Assembly: GCF_028769735.1 (NCBI RefSeq)
Contig: NC_088200.1
Span: 68,454,061 to 68,518,060 of the forward strand
DNA: 64,000 nt
Direction: 5' to 3'
DNA from: Zonotrichia leucophrys gambelii
Lineage: Eukaryota; Chordata; Aves; Passeriformes; Passerellidae
Shown piece after piece: positions 12,071 to 24,200 of the stretch. Position 1 is the stretch's first letter. Each line of letters begins with the position of its first letter. The notes under the pieces are model-generated. The model saw only the letters and a list, made by a program, of their open reading frames with translations. It was not told where the DNA came from and did no database searches. The position numbers and the translations under genes are program-made.

Positions 12071-13730
12071 TTATTTCTAAGCCAAAAGCCAAAATCACTT
12101 GGATCTAGCTCTTCTAGTATTTTTGTGGAAACCCATGAAATTCCTGCAATTTATGCACAAATAGAGTACACAATTAACACGAAGATAAGGCATAATTTTG
12201 CCTCCTATATGTCAATGAAACTTCAATATTTTATCTTTCATCCAGTGTTTGTAGCCTTCACATCTTACTGAAAAAGGAGAACTTTACCCAGAAATAATAC
12301 AGGCATATTCAGGTCCTTTTTTTTTTTTTTTTACTAATGATGGCTAGAGTTAGTATAGCCTTTAGCATGAAAATTGGAAGCAGAACATTTACTGTAGGAA
12401 ACAGCATTTTTCCTTTGACTGAGGAAAAGAAATGAGAAAGAAATTGGGGTAACCACTTTAGTCAAAATCTCTATTTCAATATATACAATCCAAAGGTTAT
12501 TCTCCAACAGATTTGTCGTTGCAAGTTTTACACTCTATTTAAAATATAAAGCAACATTCAGGAATGAAGAGAAGGGATAATAAAAATAAGGGATATCCTT
12601 TATTAGATGTTTGTCCAACTTTTAAAGCTCTGGCTCCAAGCTTCTTTTCTTCAACCAAATGCAGTGGATTAGAGGCAAAAACTATAAACTATCTCCTTTT
12701 TGTAATCTCATGCATGTTTGCAAGTCCAGATATTCCTCTGTATTTCTGTTGTGCAGTAAACCACATTGCCATTTATAAAGGAATTACAAAGCAATAACTT
12801 ACTATCCCTCCCATCGCTGTTTGAAATTGTCTGCTAGTAATCTGATTTCTTTCTACTCAAGCAGCCTTTTTTCAAGAAAATCCTTCTAGGTTCAGAATTT
12901 AGCATACAAGTAAAAGTGTAAGCACAGAGGCTTTCAGGTCTAAGAAAAAAAAAGAGGGGAAAAGAAACATTATTTAATATTACAATGATCTCATTTGTAA
13001 ATAAGTGCAATCATTTTCAGTAGATGTTCATCCTTCTGAATGCAAATTTCTTAAATACTTTTTCCCTGCACTCCGGATGACCCACTGAAGTCTAGAACAA
13101 ACCTGAGCACAGTACATCTGTCCCCATTTTTCTACATGTTTCTACTAGGGGATATAAAAATGATATATGCCTAAGAGTGTTTTAAATACATTTATTGAAA
13201 CTGAATCTGATTCCCTTGCAGCATTTCACAGAGTCACATTATCTCAACTCCTGGAAAAATATAGTAAGAGCTAGGCCTGGGGCTGAATGGCTATAAATGG
13301 TAAGTTCTTGTAGTAAAGCTTTCCTACAAACCTTCCATTCATTCCTGCTCCTATTACGGAGCACCTGCTTTGAATCATCACCTCAAAGAGTGTAATCTTT
13401 TCCTCATTTTTGCTTCTCCCATTTTGCCTCAGCTAAATAAATTCAAAACTGAAGCCTGGAAATGAGGAAGAATGAACATATTTCTTTCTTATTTCCCAAT
13501 AAACCGAGACACAGGGACTTCTTTCCCTGCTTGGAATCAGATAGGGAGTACCTTTGAAGTCCTACACTCCTCACAATTTGCCTCTGATATATGGTTGTTT
13601 ATACTCAGTCAGGGGTCCTTGAAAAAGTAATCATTGTGCTTTGCAATTCTCTGCAATGCTTTTGCGGAGAAAGATATAAATTTAAACTTCCTTTCACAAA
13701 TTAGTTATTTGGAATTTTGTCCTTTATTTC
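12071..13730. other. Unique AT-rich non-coding sequence
   Basis: A run of 16 T lies at 12317-12332. No transposon body, exon or RNA gene is recognised around it. The 77-aa frame at 12564-12797 on the plus strand does not resemble a known protein. Confidence 0.5.
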
Positions 13731-13760
13731 CAGCCCTAGAGTGGTCAGCCCTAGAGTGGT
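13731..13760. repeat. 15-bp perfect tandem duplication
   Basis: CAGCCCTAGAGTGGT occurs twice head to tail without mismatch. It is another small, recent-looking local duplication. Confidence 0.9.
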
Positions 13761-14025
13761 CTGATGGGCAAAAAGGAGAGCTGCACCCATCACCTTTGTA
13801 TAGCTAATTAATTCTCCCTTACTGTGATATTTGTATATTCTCCCTTTCAGCATCATTGCTGTTCCAATCCATCTGTCTCTCTGGTCCTCATCACCCCTTT
13901 ATGTCATTTGCTAGCACAAATAGTCATATTTAAAGAGAAAAAGAAAAAAATTCCAACAAGAGACAATCCTATTGTTTTAATCTAAAATTTTGTGTTCTTC
14001 AAGAAACTTACTGCTTATTTTTCAG
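13761..14025. other. Unique non-coding sequence
   Basis: Nothing recognisable is seen between the two small tandem repeats. Confidence 0.5.
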
Positions 14026-14066
14026 AATATTTTTCTGAGAAATATTTTTCTGAAAGATATTTTTTC
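14026..14066. repeat. Short tandem repeat of a ~15-bp AATATTTTTCTGA unit
   Basis: Two clear copies (14026-14040 and 14041-14056) and a partial third copy of an AATATTTTTCTGA-type unit follow each other. They give a repeating YFSE pattern in an open frame at 13992-14216, which is a by-product of the repeat and no sign of a protein. Confidence 0.75.
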
Positions 14067-16202
14067 CTTCTTTGGAAACATTTTGTTTTTCTGTATTCAC
14101 TCAAAATACTCAAAATTAATATTCCTCAAGTTGGGCCAATAGCCCAGTTTGTACCAACAAATGTAAGTAAATTCAGAGCTGTAAAACCATCGATGTCAAA
14201 AGCAAGGTTAGCCTAAGGTAAAACATACATGAACAAAGAGCCCAGGTGCTGGGAAGATCAGAGCAACAAAACAGTCGTCCCTGCAAATATTTAGCCACAC
14301 CTTGTTGTCAGTTTAGCTAACCAGGTGGGAGCTGTATACATAACGGCAGGAGGGAAAATACTGCAGGAACACTGAAAACCAAGCAGGGAAAACCCTCCTC
14401 AATCTCTCTGAAATTTCTCAGCAAGTCCCATTACTTCTGACATAAATTTTTCAGGTCACATACAGAAATACAAGCTCTATTTCACTCAGTGTATCTAGTG
14501 ACATCCATATATGATGTATGACAAATATCATCACTTCATGCTATATGAAAAAACCTTTTCCTTAAAAAATGGGCAACTATATTGCACTCTGTAAAAAGAA
14601 AATTATTCCAAGAGTCAAAGTACTCAAATCATCCCAAGCCTAAATTATAGAAGTTAGAGAATCATTACTCTGCTCAAAAGCATCCAAGCCTCTCAGCCAA
14701 GTCCTTTGTCAGTGATTTTATGTCACCTTTACTACCACTGTGAAGCAACAGGACCTTGGAGTATAGCATCATTACCCAGCTGAGAAACAGCTGGAGAGTG
14801 AGCCTTTCCTTATGGGAGCAAGCCTGACTTATGCATAATATTAATATTCAAACCACAACCATGAGAAGCCATTAAAGAAAGTATTTTACTCCCTGAAGGT
14901 CAACAAAGCTAAAGGACTTCAGGGGACAAATAATTTCTCAGGAGAATCAATTGTGGAGGTAGACATATCAGAATGAAACCATTTACATAGCCTTTGGTTT
15001 AACCTTTCCAAGCACTTGGAAATCACTTCAATTCTTCTGGTCTGTGACAGATTTTATGTGCTGGACAAAAAGGAGAGCGGAGAAGAGACTTGCCAAATTC
15101 TTCAGTAATTCCAGACACTGAAGTCTCTAGATATTTAAAATTATTAGTAATTGTTAATACAGATTTCAGTTATTTTACTCAATTTTTCAGCCAGAACTTT
15201 ATTGACTTTACTGTTTCTCTCAGAAAAATTAAATACTACCTTTTACTACTAGTGAAGATTCCTACTTTTTTCTTACAAACATAGAATTAAAAGTGAAGGA
15301 ATTCTTATAAATGGCTCTTTCTATTGCCTTGGTTCAGAAAATATCTCTCACAATAGCTTAAGAATGGATAATTTCTTGGATATTGATGCTGGCTTTAGCA
15401 AATAACCTACAATCTTTGGTATATTTTTTCCCAGTGATTTCAGGAATATTTTTTGGATAATGCTACAGAAAAAACAGAGCATACTCACTAGCAACCACCT
15501 AAATATTACAGTAATTCCTCTGTTCCACCTTTGCTTACACCCCCATTTTGTCAATAGATATACTTAGATATAAGATTACAGCCTGCTCATCTGAACAGGT
15601 TTTTCTTTGCTTTCTTTCTTTTCTCTCTCAGCTGATCTGCTACTACTACTGCTCCTAGTTTTCACTTTCTGAGCATTTGCCATTCATGGCTTTATGCACC
15701 AGTAAAACTATTGTTCTTTAGTAGTTTTAGACTTTAAAAATACAGCTGCAATGAACCCAGTCCTCTGGAACATATTTAAAGGTAATATGTAGCCATCAGG
15801 GAAGGAACTTCTAACTTATGTACTGAGTTATTTGCATAAATCAAAAACTAAACACTCTTGCCTCACAGCATTACTTTTATAATCGGTGAATCAGTGAAAG
15901 AGATACAAGACAATACATTAGCTATTTCTTCAGATTATAAAGCAAAAGGATTGAGAAATCCTTCACAGAAACACAGGGAGGAATATAGCTCAGTTTAAAA
16001 GCTGAATTGCTTCTTTAAAATACTAAATCCTTGGTGGGGGAGGGGAATTAACATTTAAGCTAAGGTAACTTCAAATGCGCCTCTATAAAGCTGAAGACAG
16101 AATTACTCCATTTCTCAAGGCTGCAAAAAATAGTTAGAGAGGGAAAATATTTTCAAACAATATTAAAAAATAATTTAAATTAAATTTTGGTGACATGGGT
16201 CC
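14067..16202. other. Unique AT-rich non-coding sequence
   Basis: No repeat family, exon or RNA gene is recognised. Frames of 64-68 aa at 15090-15284 (plus) and 15348-15554 (minus) are unremarkable. Confidence 0.5.
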
Positions 16203-16224
16203 AGCTTTAATCAAAATTAAAGCT
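16203..16224. repeat. Perfect 9-bp inverted repeat
   Basis: AGCTTTAAT, a 4-base spacer, and its exact complement ATTAAAGCT form a possible hairpin. It is AT-rich and has no T tract or gene that would make it a regulatory site. In AT-rich DNA such hairpins arise by chance. Confidence 0.7.
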
Positions 16225-18379
16225 ACAAAATAGCATAACTATTAAATACTAGTAATGCCACAAAAGTAGACTTATTGCAAAATTAATAACAATAAAGTAA
16301 AACTGATATAGAAAGAGATCATACCACGACATATTTGTCCCAGATCACATACTCAAATACCCTTGATGACTTGAAGGAACAAATATGCCACAGCTAAGAT
16401 TATATCACAAATGAAAAATAGAAGTAGGTTTAAAAAGACATTGCAAATAATGAATAAAATAAATCACTATCCAAAGTCAGTTTAGAAGTGTTTCCTATCA
16501 TCAAGACGAAAAAAGTGATAAAACCATGAAAGGTATACAATTGTCCCATGAAGATAAATATGGGAACCTTTAAAAGCCCAGAAAAGAGCTTTAGCAGAAA
16601 TACATTGTTGGCTGGTGTCAACAGCTTTTCTCAGCAGTATATTTGTTCCTTCTGATGCCTTTAACAAATATACATGTTTTTGCTTTTCACAGACTTATAT
16701 GCTTAATAAAGGGTTTTTCCTAATTCTTCATCTTCTAACATTTTAGCTATAAACAATATCATTAAAGGCAAGACTGCAGAATTTTTTTTCAGTATTTTCA
16801 CCTCATTAGAGAAGGAATAACTTATGTGATTATGCTTTTACATTATGGTAACAGACTACTTACTTGATGGTAAGACAGAAATATTCCTGGTTCAAACTGT
16901 GATTTTAATTCTTTCCTACTAATTGTTGCATTGGAAGCTGAACAATTTGATAGAACTTATACTCACCTTGTTTTCAGGAGAAGAGTCTCAATTCTATTAC
17001 AGTAGCATAGCTAGAAATTATTACCTACAGGTCAAGGGACTACTTGCTATACTCTTATACTGATATCCTTAAGTGGTTCAAGAGACATTCTGTGATAATT
17101 AGATTCAGCCTCTCTTAAATAAAAATGGACCTTCTAGAGGGAGCCAAAAAATATGTTAATTTCTTTTTGGAGTAAAATTGAAGAAGTCTGCATTTCATAT
17201 TAAAAATTACTCCTACTGGTAGGAGTTTCTTCTTGAAGATAAGCATTAATAGGGGACAGTTATGTAATTCACAAAGACTACAAATCAAAACAGAGAGATC
17301 AAACCATTTTTCGCTTCTGTATTATTCATCTGCATCATCTATCTCCATTATAAACCTTTCTTCATTATAAATATGAACAAACTTGCTTTTTTTTCCTTCC
17401 TGTTAAACAAAATGCAGAGCAGTGAGAAGGAAATGTTCATGGAGAAAAAAACATATCGCATGAAAATAAAAGAGCAAGAGAGGAAACACATGGAAAGCTA
17501 AAGCATATGAAGGTAAAATCTGTGGTCACATAAACATCCTGTAGTCTCCCTGCAGAAACACACTCTGGTAATGGTTCATCGAATGTTTACGTGCATGAGG
17601 AATTCCTACTGGATACAATGATTCTTACATGAAAAGCACTTACCTCTCTGACAAAAAAACCATCACTGAATTGAGATGTAATGCTTAAACACAGGGGGGA
17701 AAAAAAGAAAATAAACTTTGATAAGAGTACTGGGTCAACATTTTCAATAGCTCTTTAACAAGTGCCAAAGAACTGAAGCAGACTGAGCAAATAAAAATAA
17801 AGAGAAAGACAAACACCATTAACTTGACTCGAACTCCATCTACAGAGAGAATATTGTTAGCCTGGTTCTCACAGATTATGGGCAGATGCATAGGGCTGTA
17901 TCCATTCCATTCCTAATTAACAGGCTTTAGAAGCTTCTCAGTTGAGCCTTCTCATTGCTGTGACAAATACCAGGGTATATAACCTATTAGGAAAAAATCA
18001 ATTGCTTTTATAATCAAGTGAAGAAAACATTTCCTTTTTCAGTTGATATGTAAGTTAGTTGGACCTTAAATCAGAGCTATATACAGAGAAACCATTTCAC
18101 TTATTCAATATTTTGCCCTGTCTTTCCAAGGTTTTTCTGCGTTTTTTAATTTATCAATGTCAAATGTTTTGATTTAATTCAGAGTATTTTTATTATGTAT
18201 CTGGCAAAAAATGAGTACTTTTGTAACAGTAAATTGCAATTAGTTTACCCATTCCTTAAAATTTAAATGTAGATATTCATTGTCATTTACTTAATTCTAA
18301 TTTACTTAATGAGACTTTGTGTATCTAACCAAAGGCTCTTTTAAAATTATGAAAATACTGAGATATATTCATTTTATTC
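16225..18379. other. Unique AT-rich non-coding sequence
   Basis: A small perfect palindrome (ACTCCTAC, 2-base spacer, GTAGGAGT) lies at 17209-17226. Otherwise no gene, RNA or transposon is recognised. Open frames of 61-68 aa on the minus strand have no features. Confidence 0.5.
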
Positions 18380-19260
18380 ATGGCAATTAGGTCACAGGCC
18401 AGACACCACAGCTCCAGAGCACCAGAGCGCAGTTGGCAGCTGTTTCACAGCAGAGAGTGCTTTCTTTCCTCTCCTGCATCACATACCACACACATAAACA
18501 GCCTTCAAAATCAACAGGGTTGACTTTTCAGCTTGATTTTTGTGCAGTTCAATGGTACATCATGAATATGTAACTCCCAGTATTCAACAGATGAATGCAA
18601 TCACTAAATATCTCTCTCCATTTGAGCATACCTTCCATTGGAGGGAGCAAGATGAAAAAATATGCTGTGGATTTCCATGCCTCTCCATATGAACTGAGCA
18701 AGCACCCTGTGGTGACAACAGCTGCTGCTCTCTGCTGTAATGGATATAGGCTTGGAAACACTGCTGGAGACAGGACTACATCTGTGGGCTCTAGAATTTT
18801 TACATCTTCAAACGCACATTCCCTTGCTCTACCAATGGCCTGATGTGAGTCTTTTGAAAAACTGTTGTGTTGTCCTCCAAGAACAGATCACCTCTACATT
18901 TGCACCGTGGCTGTGCTCACAATGAGGACCTGTATCCATTCCACTGTACTTACAAGTGTTGAAGTAAGGACTGGATTTCAGCAACCAGGTCTCCTAAAAA
19001 ATACATTAATCTTTGTTTTATTTAAAAGTGCTGAGAGAAAATACACCCATGTGTTAAAGAGCAGAGTTACATCTCAGACACAGGGTAGCTCCATGACAAT
19101 GTCATTAGAGACACAGAACCAGAGCAATACAGGCCCACTGCAACTATCTCTCTGGCTTCTGTCTCAGGTATTTTCCCAGACTGGCTCCAATGTTTCAGAA
19201 CACCTCCGTCAGGGATCCTGTTATACAGTAACATTATATTTCATTTTCGTCTGGTAACCT
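18380..19260. other. Locally GC-richer unique segment with several open frames
   Basis: This stretch is richer in GC than its surroundings and has frames of 61-130 aa on both strands, the longest at 18865-19257 on the plus strand. None shows a recognisable domain or signal peptide. The frames overlap and contradict one another. I see no repeat-family match. A decayed transposon or lncRNA exon is possible. Confidence 0.3.
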
Positions 19261-21287
19261 TAGTTTCCTTGATTCCTTGATTTCCTTATCATCCAAACTC
19301 CCCTACAATAAACAGTCTTCTGTATAAGTTTCCAGGCCTTGCCAAACCTTTCGTTTCCTTTGAAAGACTCCCAGGACACAAATAATGCTGAATGAGGAGC
19401 AGTGAACTCTGTGTTTACTGAAGGATGTTATAAAAAATAATAGTTTGACTAAACATTCCAGAACTAGGGAAACAATGTATACATATCAATGAAGCTGAAT
19501 CTCTTATTTTATTTATATTTTTATTATTTGTATTTTCTATTGGTCACTTCACACCCATTTCTCATAAAAAAGGTATTCCATTTCAAGTCTTAGTGGCTTC
19601 ACCTAAATTTTGTGGCTGCAAGATCCCAGAAACTGTTTTTGACAGTGTTAATGAGCCCCCCAGCAGCACAAAACAGACCTTAACTTCATACTTGTTCACT
19701 AATTTGGTCATTGTGAGCAAAATACATTTCTTTCTTTGCCTTTGGGAAAGGGATTCATAAAGACATGGTTTAAAAAGCAGTATAACCATCTTACAAAAGT
19801 AACTCTTAAGTGTAAAAACAGGGAGATTAGCCTGTAAGAAAGAATGGCAAAGGATACCAGAGAGAGAAGAAAAAAAAAAAGTTTAAAGACAGACATTTGA
19901 AAACTTTAATTTGTCTTCACTTGACCAAAAGTATGCTGTGAATCAACAATGCAATTTGTCTCAGCCATATTCTTCCTGTATCTGCTGCAGTAAAGCAGCT
20001 TAGCCTTTTCTCCATGTCTGCTGCTGTTTACATAATCAATTCTGACTCAGTTATTTAATGATGTGAAATACAAACATTTCTTTATCAACTCATTTTGCAA
20101 AATATTCTGCCTAATTAATCTCTCTCCAACACCACCTATTACTTTCTCTCTGTTTTTAAACACAAGTTTTCACAGCAAATGTTACAAGAGGATGACAAGG
20201 GCAATTATCACTAGAACAAAGCAGAACAAAGCTATGGTAATGAGAGGAACTGCAGTTCATTCACTGAGGTTCTGGCAGTGATGAAAGGAGTAAACTAAGC
20301 CTACCTTTATTTTATAGATAACAAAGCAATTACAGCATGTAAAGTAATACAGAGAAAATAATAATTTACTGGAAAACCAAGAGAACAGAAGACTCTGAAA
20401 AATACAAAGAAATGCACACTTGTATAAAAAATAATTCACTATATCAAAATTATTATGAATAAGTGACATATAAGAAGTGTTGGGATGCATAGCAAATAAA
20501 ACCACCTTTACAAAAGGAAATACTGTTAATTGGGAGAAAAACAAAACAAACCCTCAAAACAACAAAAACAGAAAAAAATCAAAAATATAAGGTGAAAAAA
20601 AACCCACAACAAAAAATCACAGGAATAAACAGAAGTGCTTTATTGAATTCTGCAAAGGGGTAGCATATTTTGTTATTGTAAAATTTATCCACAAAAAGCA
20701 AAATGTTGTTTGAGTAGGGGAAACACCATGATCCAGAGACAGCCCACATACATTACAAGGAAAAGACACACATAACTTTAGAATGGTGCGCTAAGGCCAC
20801 TTTGGCAGTTGGTATAGATAATGATAAATTAAAAGTACCATTGCACCTCTTGTTCTGTGGCTGGCATTCAGTACCTGTCAGAAAGGTAAATTTAAATTTC
20901 CTCTTTCTTCCTGCTCCACAGTGCCTTTGAATGAAGTTCAGGAATGGAAAACCTCACAATGTATGAGCTGGAAGGCTCAGATAGGGTTCCCATGCTGCCT
21001 CTCCTGCAATCTGACCACCCATAGGCACCTCCACCAGATGTAAATGCTAGCAATAAAAATAGGTTACACATTCACATCATGTCATCTTGTCCTCTGATTT
21101 CAGCAATTTCGCCTGTCTTAGAACAGCAAACAAATAAGTGAAAGCCTTAGTTAGGAAAAAGCTTCTGCACTAGAAATTCAGTCAGTAATCTGAAAGCCAT
21201 AAAACACCACATTAAAATCCAACGTTTCCTAAGCTCATGTTTTGGCAGCACAGCATGGCTTAAAATAAAATTAGGAACATGCAAAGA
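19261..21287. other. Unique AT-rich non-coding sequence
   Basis: No supported gene or transposon. A-rich patches occur near 19870-19882 and 20530-20620. The 95-aa minus frame at 20257-20544 has no recognisable motif. Confidence 0.5.
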
Positions 21288-21405
21288 GAAATCTGAGGCT
21301 CAAAAAGGACAAGTGCCTGGCTCAGACTCATGAAGTAAGTAACCAAAACAGCCTCAGGTCCTGCTTGTGCAATCTATCTACTGCCCTGCTCTGCATCCAC
21401 TTCAA
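21288..21405 (-). repeat. MIR-like SINE fragment, antisense
   Basis: The plus strand follows the reverse complement of the MIR core in order: TCTGAGGCTCAAAAAGGACAAG (MIR CTGAGGCACAGAGAGG-type block), a decayed GACTTGCCCAAGGTCAC block, and CAGGTCCTGCTT...CTACTGCCCTGCT near the 5' end. MIR is an ancient tRNA-derived CORE-SINE mobilised by L2 and shared by amniotes, so heavy decay is expected. Recognition is from memory without alignment. Confidence 0.5.
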
Positions 21406-21699
21406 GTACATTTGTGGCAGCCTCTCTTGGATTTTCAATATCTGTCAAAATAAAAGATCCTTTCATTGCCTTCTTCTAGGCTAGAATTGCCCATCCTTGC
21501 CTACAAGGAATTTCCTATGAATTCAAAGCTGGTCAATGGTACCTTCTGGAAGACAGATGCCACAGATGTGTATCTTCCTTATCTCCCTACTCACAGTTCA
21601 GCATGAGCATCTACAGCCTGGAAAGCAGCATTAACCCCATGTGCTAGGCTAAGGAGCTGAGGCGTTCAGCAGTACTCCAGCAGATTAGGAGCAGGAGAA
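21406..21699. other. Non-coding spacer between MIR-like fragments
   Basis: No separate feature is recognised. Part of it may be further decayed MIR or L2 sequence. Confidence 0.4.
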
Positions 21700-21884
21700 A
21701 GTGCCAAGCAACCTGGGTTTCCACCCTCTTTCTCAACTTGTTTTATTGCAGAGCATAACCTCTACAAGTCTCAATTCTCACACTTGAAAAAGTCAGATAA
21801 TTACACCTCTGTAGCTCATGGGGACTCTGTGAAGTTTAAATTAATAATGCTTGCCAAGTGCTATGTAAGTGCAAAGAATTATTA
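21700..21884 (+). repeat. MIR-like SINE fragment, sense
   Basis: The segment preserves MIR order. It has ACCTCTACAAGTCTCAATTCTC (decayed ACCTCTCTGTGCCTCAGTTTCC), a block like AAAATGGGGATAATAATACC, CTCATGGGGACTCTGTGAAG, and TTAATAATGCTTGCCAAGTGCTATGTAAGTGCAAAG followed by ATTATTA. The last part is the L2-type 3' end typical of MIR copies in birds and reptiles. Only the tRNA-like head is unclear. Confidence 0.65.
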
Positions 21885-21975
21885 AGGTCACTCAGCATCA
21901 AAAAGGGGACCAGAGTCCAGGGTTTTATGGTTCTTGGCCCCATATATAAAACACAAGACTTTCCACTCAAGCATT
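21885..21975 (-). repeat. MIR-like SINE fragment, antisense, abutting the sense copy
   Basis: GGTCACTCAGCATC...GGGACCAGAGTCCAGGGTT...TTCTTGG...CTTTCCACTCA follows the reverse complement of the 5' half of MIR (GGTCACTCAGCAAG...GGGACTAGAACCCAGG...CTCTTTCCACTAGG). It begins within a base or two of the end of the sense copy, so the two fragments lie tail to middle in opposite orientation. Confidence 0.55.
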
Positions 21976-23442
21976 TGTATTAAATAAATCCAGGGCTTCA
22001 GTTCTTTACTATTTAATATGTGAAATGTCTAGACAGCTGTTCATTCCAAAACTGATTTCTACAAAACACATACATTTTTACAAAGCAAAATTGCACTGTT
22101 TTGGGCTGCCTAACTACTCACTAAGACATTTCCTGGCAGGTTAAATAAGAATTTTCCTGCAGAAGTTCTATCTATCCCACAAGCAAATTATTTTTTCCAA
22201 GACATTAAATAAGAATAAACACAATAAAAAAACTATAGTTCTTCTAAGTAGATAATAGATGGAAGCTTGTTTTTATTTACAAATAGGTACATATTAGGAA
22301 TGTACCTATTAGTTTTTTCTTTATTCTTCAGTTCAAAAAATGTTTTTTATTGGGTGGAAAGATGAATGCAGGATTTTCCTGTGTTTATATTCATGCAAGG
22401 ACTTGATCTTAGGAAAAAATCCTACTCATTAACAATCCTTAACTTCAAATTATGTCATTATAAAGAGGATTTAAACACAGTATAAATATGCCCTTAATAA
22501 CATCTTGGCCCATTCATTTGGGAGGCTCTTGGGGAAACACAAACCTCAGGACTAATTTGTTGTTGAAACTGGCTCAGCACAAAGGAGTGGAACTGTACGT
22601 AGCTTTAGGATTACAAGACAAGATGATGGAAGCAGTTGCTGTTCTTCCAGACACACAATGACAAGTAATTTTTCTCTGGAATATGGTTTAAGAACTAGTA
22701 AAATGCTTCTTATTATCACTTTCAGTCACACTAAGAACAACAGTCTCCAAAACATATTCAGTTCACTCCATTGGCTGGGCAGGGGAGATAAACTGTGAGC
22801 ACACTTTAAAAAAATATCTCTCATTAAAAAGGGACAATATTTTAAAACAGTGACTCTCTGTAATATGTTTTCCATCCCACTGGAATCCAGTAGAATTTGC
22901 AAACGTCAGACAGCCAGGATAAATTTTCTGCAAAGTAAGTTGATTTCATATTTTAGCATTTCTGTTAAAGAAATAGGAAGCATGCCTGGAAGTTCACAAA
23001 TGAGATAACCCTCACAACTTCACCCAGACTCTGCAATATGCAAACCCAGGTTTTATTCTAACCTCCTTTTCTGGCATAGAACAATACATGACAGCGATTT
23101 TAAAATAAAATATATCTTTTTTGTTTCCTTTTTTGTTTGTTTGCTTATTTTGTTCTGTGGGTGGGTTAGCATGAGGTTTGAGTGGTGCTTTCCCCTGCTC
23201 TCACTGGTATTCCCATTTATAGTTTTAATTTTGAAGATATAAGGTCATACAAATGAAAAAGCTGAGATTGACATTAGACAGGACAACAACAGGATATTTC
23301 TACAGAATTTAGTGTCACAAAAGATATCACACCAGTAGTGTTAAAGTATATGCAAACTCCTCATAAATAAGATAGCACATGAAAATTTCTGGCATCATTG
23401 CAGGATCTAGATACTAAAACTAAGATTTTGTTTTACATTCCT
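21976..23442. other. Unique AT-rich non-coding sequence
   Basis: A perfect 11-bp inverted repeat with a 7-base spacer (AATAGGTACAT/ATGTACCTATT) lies at 22282-22310. A T/G-rich low-complexity patch lies at about 23118-23170. No exon or transposon is recognised. Confidence 0.5.
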
Positions 23443-24200
23443 TTCATTGCCGAAATTATGGAATGTCAAGAGTTGGAAGGGACCATAAAGGTCATGTAAC
23501 CCCAACCTGCACTGTGAAGGGCAGGGATATCATCCACAGAACAGGCTGATTTTAAAGCCTTATCCAACCTCCTTTGAGCACTGCCAGGGCTGGCACATCC
23601 ACAACATCCTGGACAATCTGTTCCAGTGCCTCACCACCCTCACTGTGAAGAATTTCTTCCTAATTTCTAGCCTTTTTCCATTAGTACCCATTGTTCTTTG
23701 TCCTGTGATTACAGATCCTGGTGAAGAGTCCTTCTCCACCTGCCCTGGGCACCCCTTCCTGTTACTGGGAGGTTGCTGTGAGGTCACCACAGCACCTTCT
23801 CCTCTCCAGGCTGAAGACCCTCAGCTTTCCCAGCCTGGCTCTGTGGGGGATGTGCTCCAACCCTCTGAGCAGCTCTGGGGCCTCCTCTGGCCCTGTTCCA
23901 ACAGGTCCATGTCCTTCCCGTGCTGGAACCTCAGAGCTGGGTGCAGGGTTCCGGGCGGGCTCTCAGCAGAGCAGAGCAGAGGGGCAGAGTCCCCCCGCCT
24001 CTCCTGCTGCCCAGGATGCTGCTTTGGATGCAGCCCAGGGCACATTTGGTTCTCTGGGCTGTGAGTGCCCATGGCTGGGTCATGTTGAGTTTTCCATCAA
24101 CCATCATATCCAAGTCTTTCCCCACAGGGCTGCTCTCAGTCCCGTCCACATCCAGCCAGAGGGTGTGTTGGGATTGCCATGACCCAGGTGTAGTACACTG
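23443..24200 (-). mobile_element. CR1 LINE 3' end, antisense, 5'-truncated
   Basis: The plus strand is the reverse complement of the avian CR1 3' end: GTTGGAAGGGACCATAAAGGTCATG, then CAGGGCTGGCACATCCACAACATCCTG, CTGTTCCAGTGCCTCACCACCCTCACTGTGAAGAATTTCTTCC, the paired CTCCAGGCTGAAGACCC and GGCCTCCTCTGGCCCTGTTCCAACAGGTCCATGTCC blocks, and GGGATTGCCATGACCCAGGTG at the far end. About 750 bp of 3' untranslated sequence are kept and ORF2 is absent. Substitutions are moderate, fewer than in the other CR1 copies here, so it is probably the youngest CR1 in the window. Its GC content is far above the flanks. Frames of 72-153 aa on both strands (23560-24213) belong to the repeat. Confidence 0.92.

Noticed and set aside
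17209..17226. Perfect small palindrome as a terminator or operator
   Set aside because: The host is a vertebrate and there is no adjacent gene; such short palindromes arise by chance.
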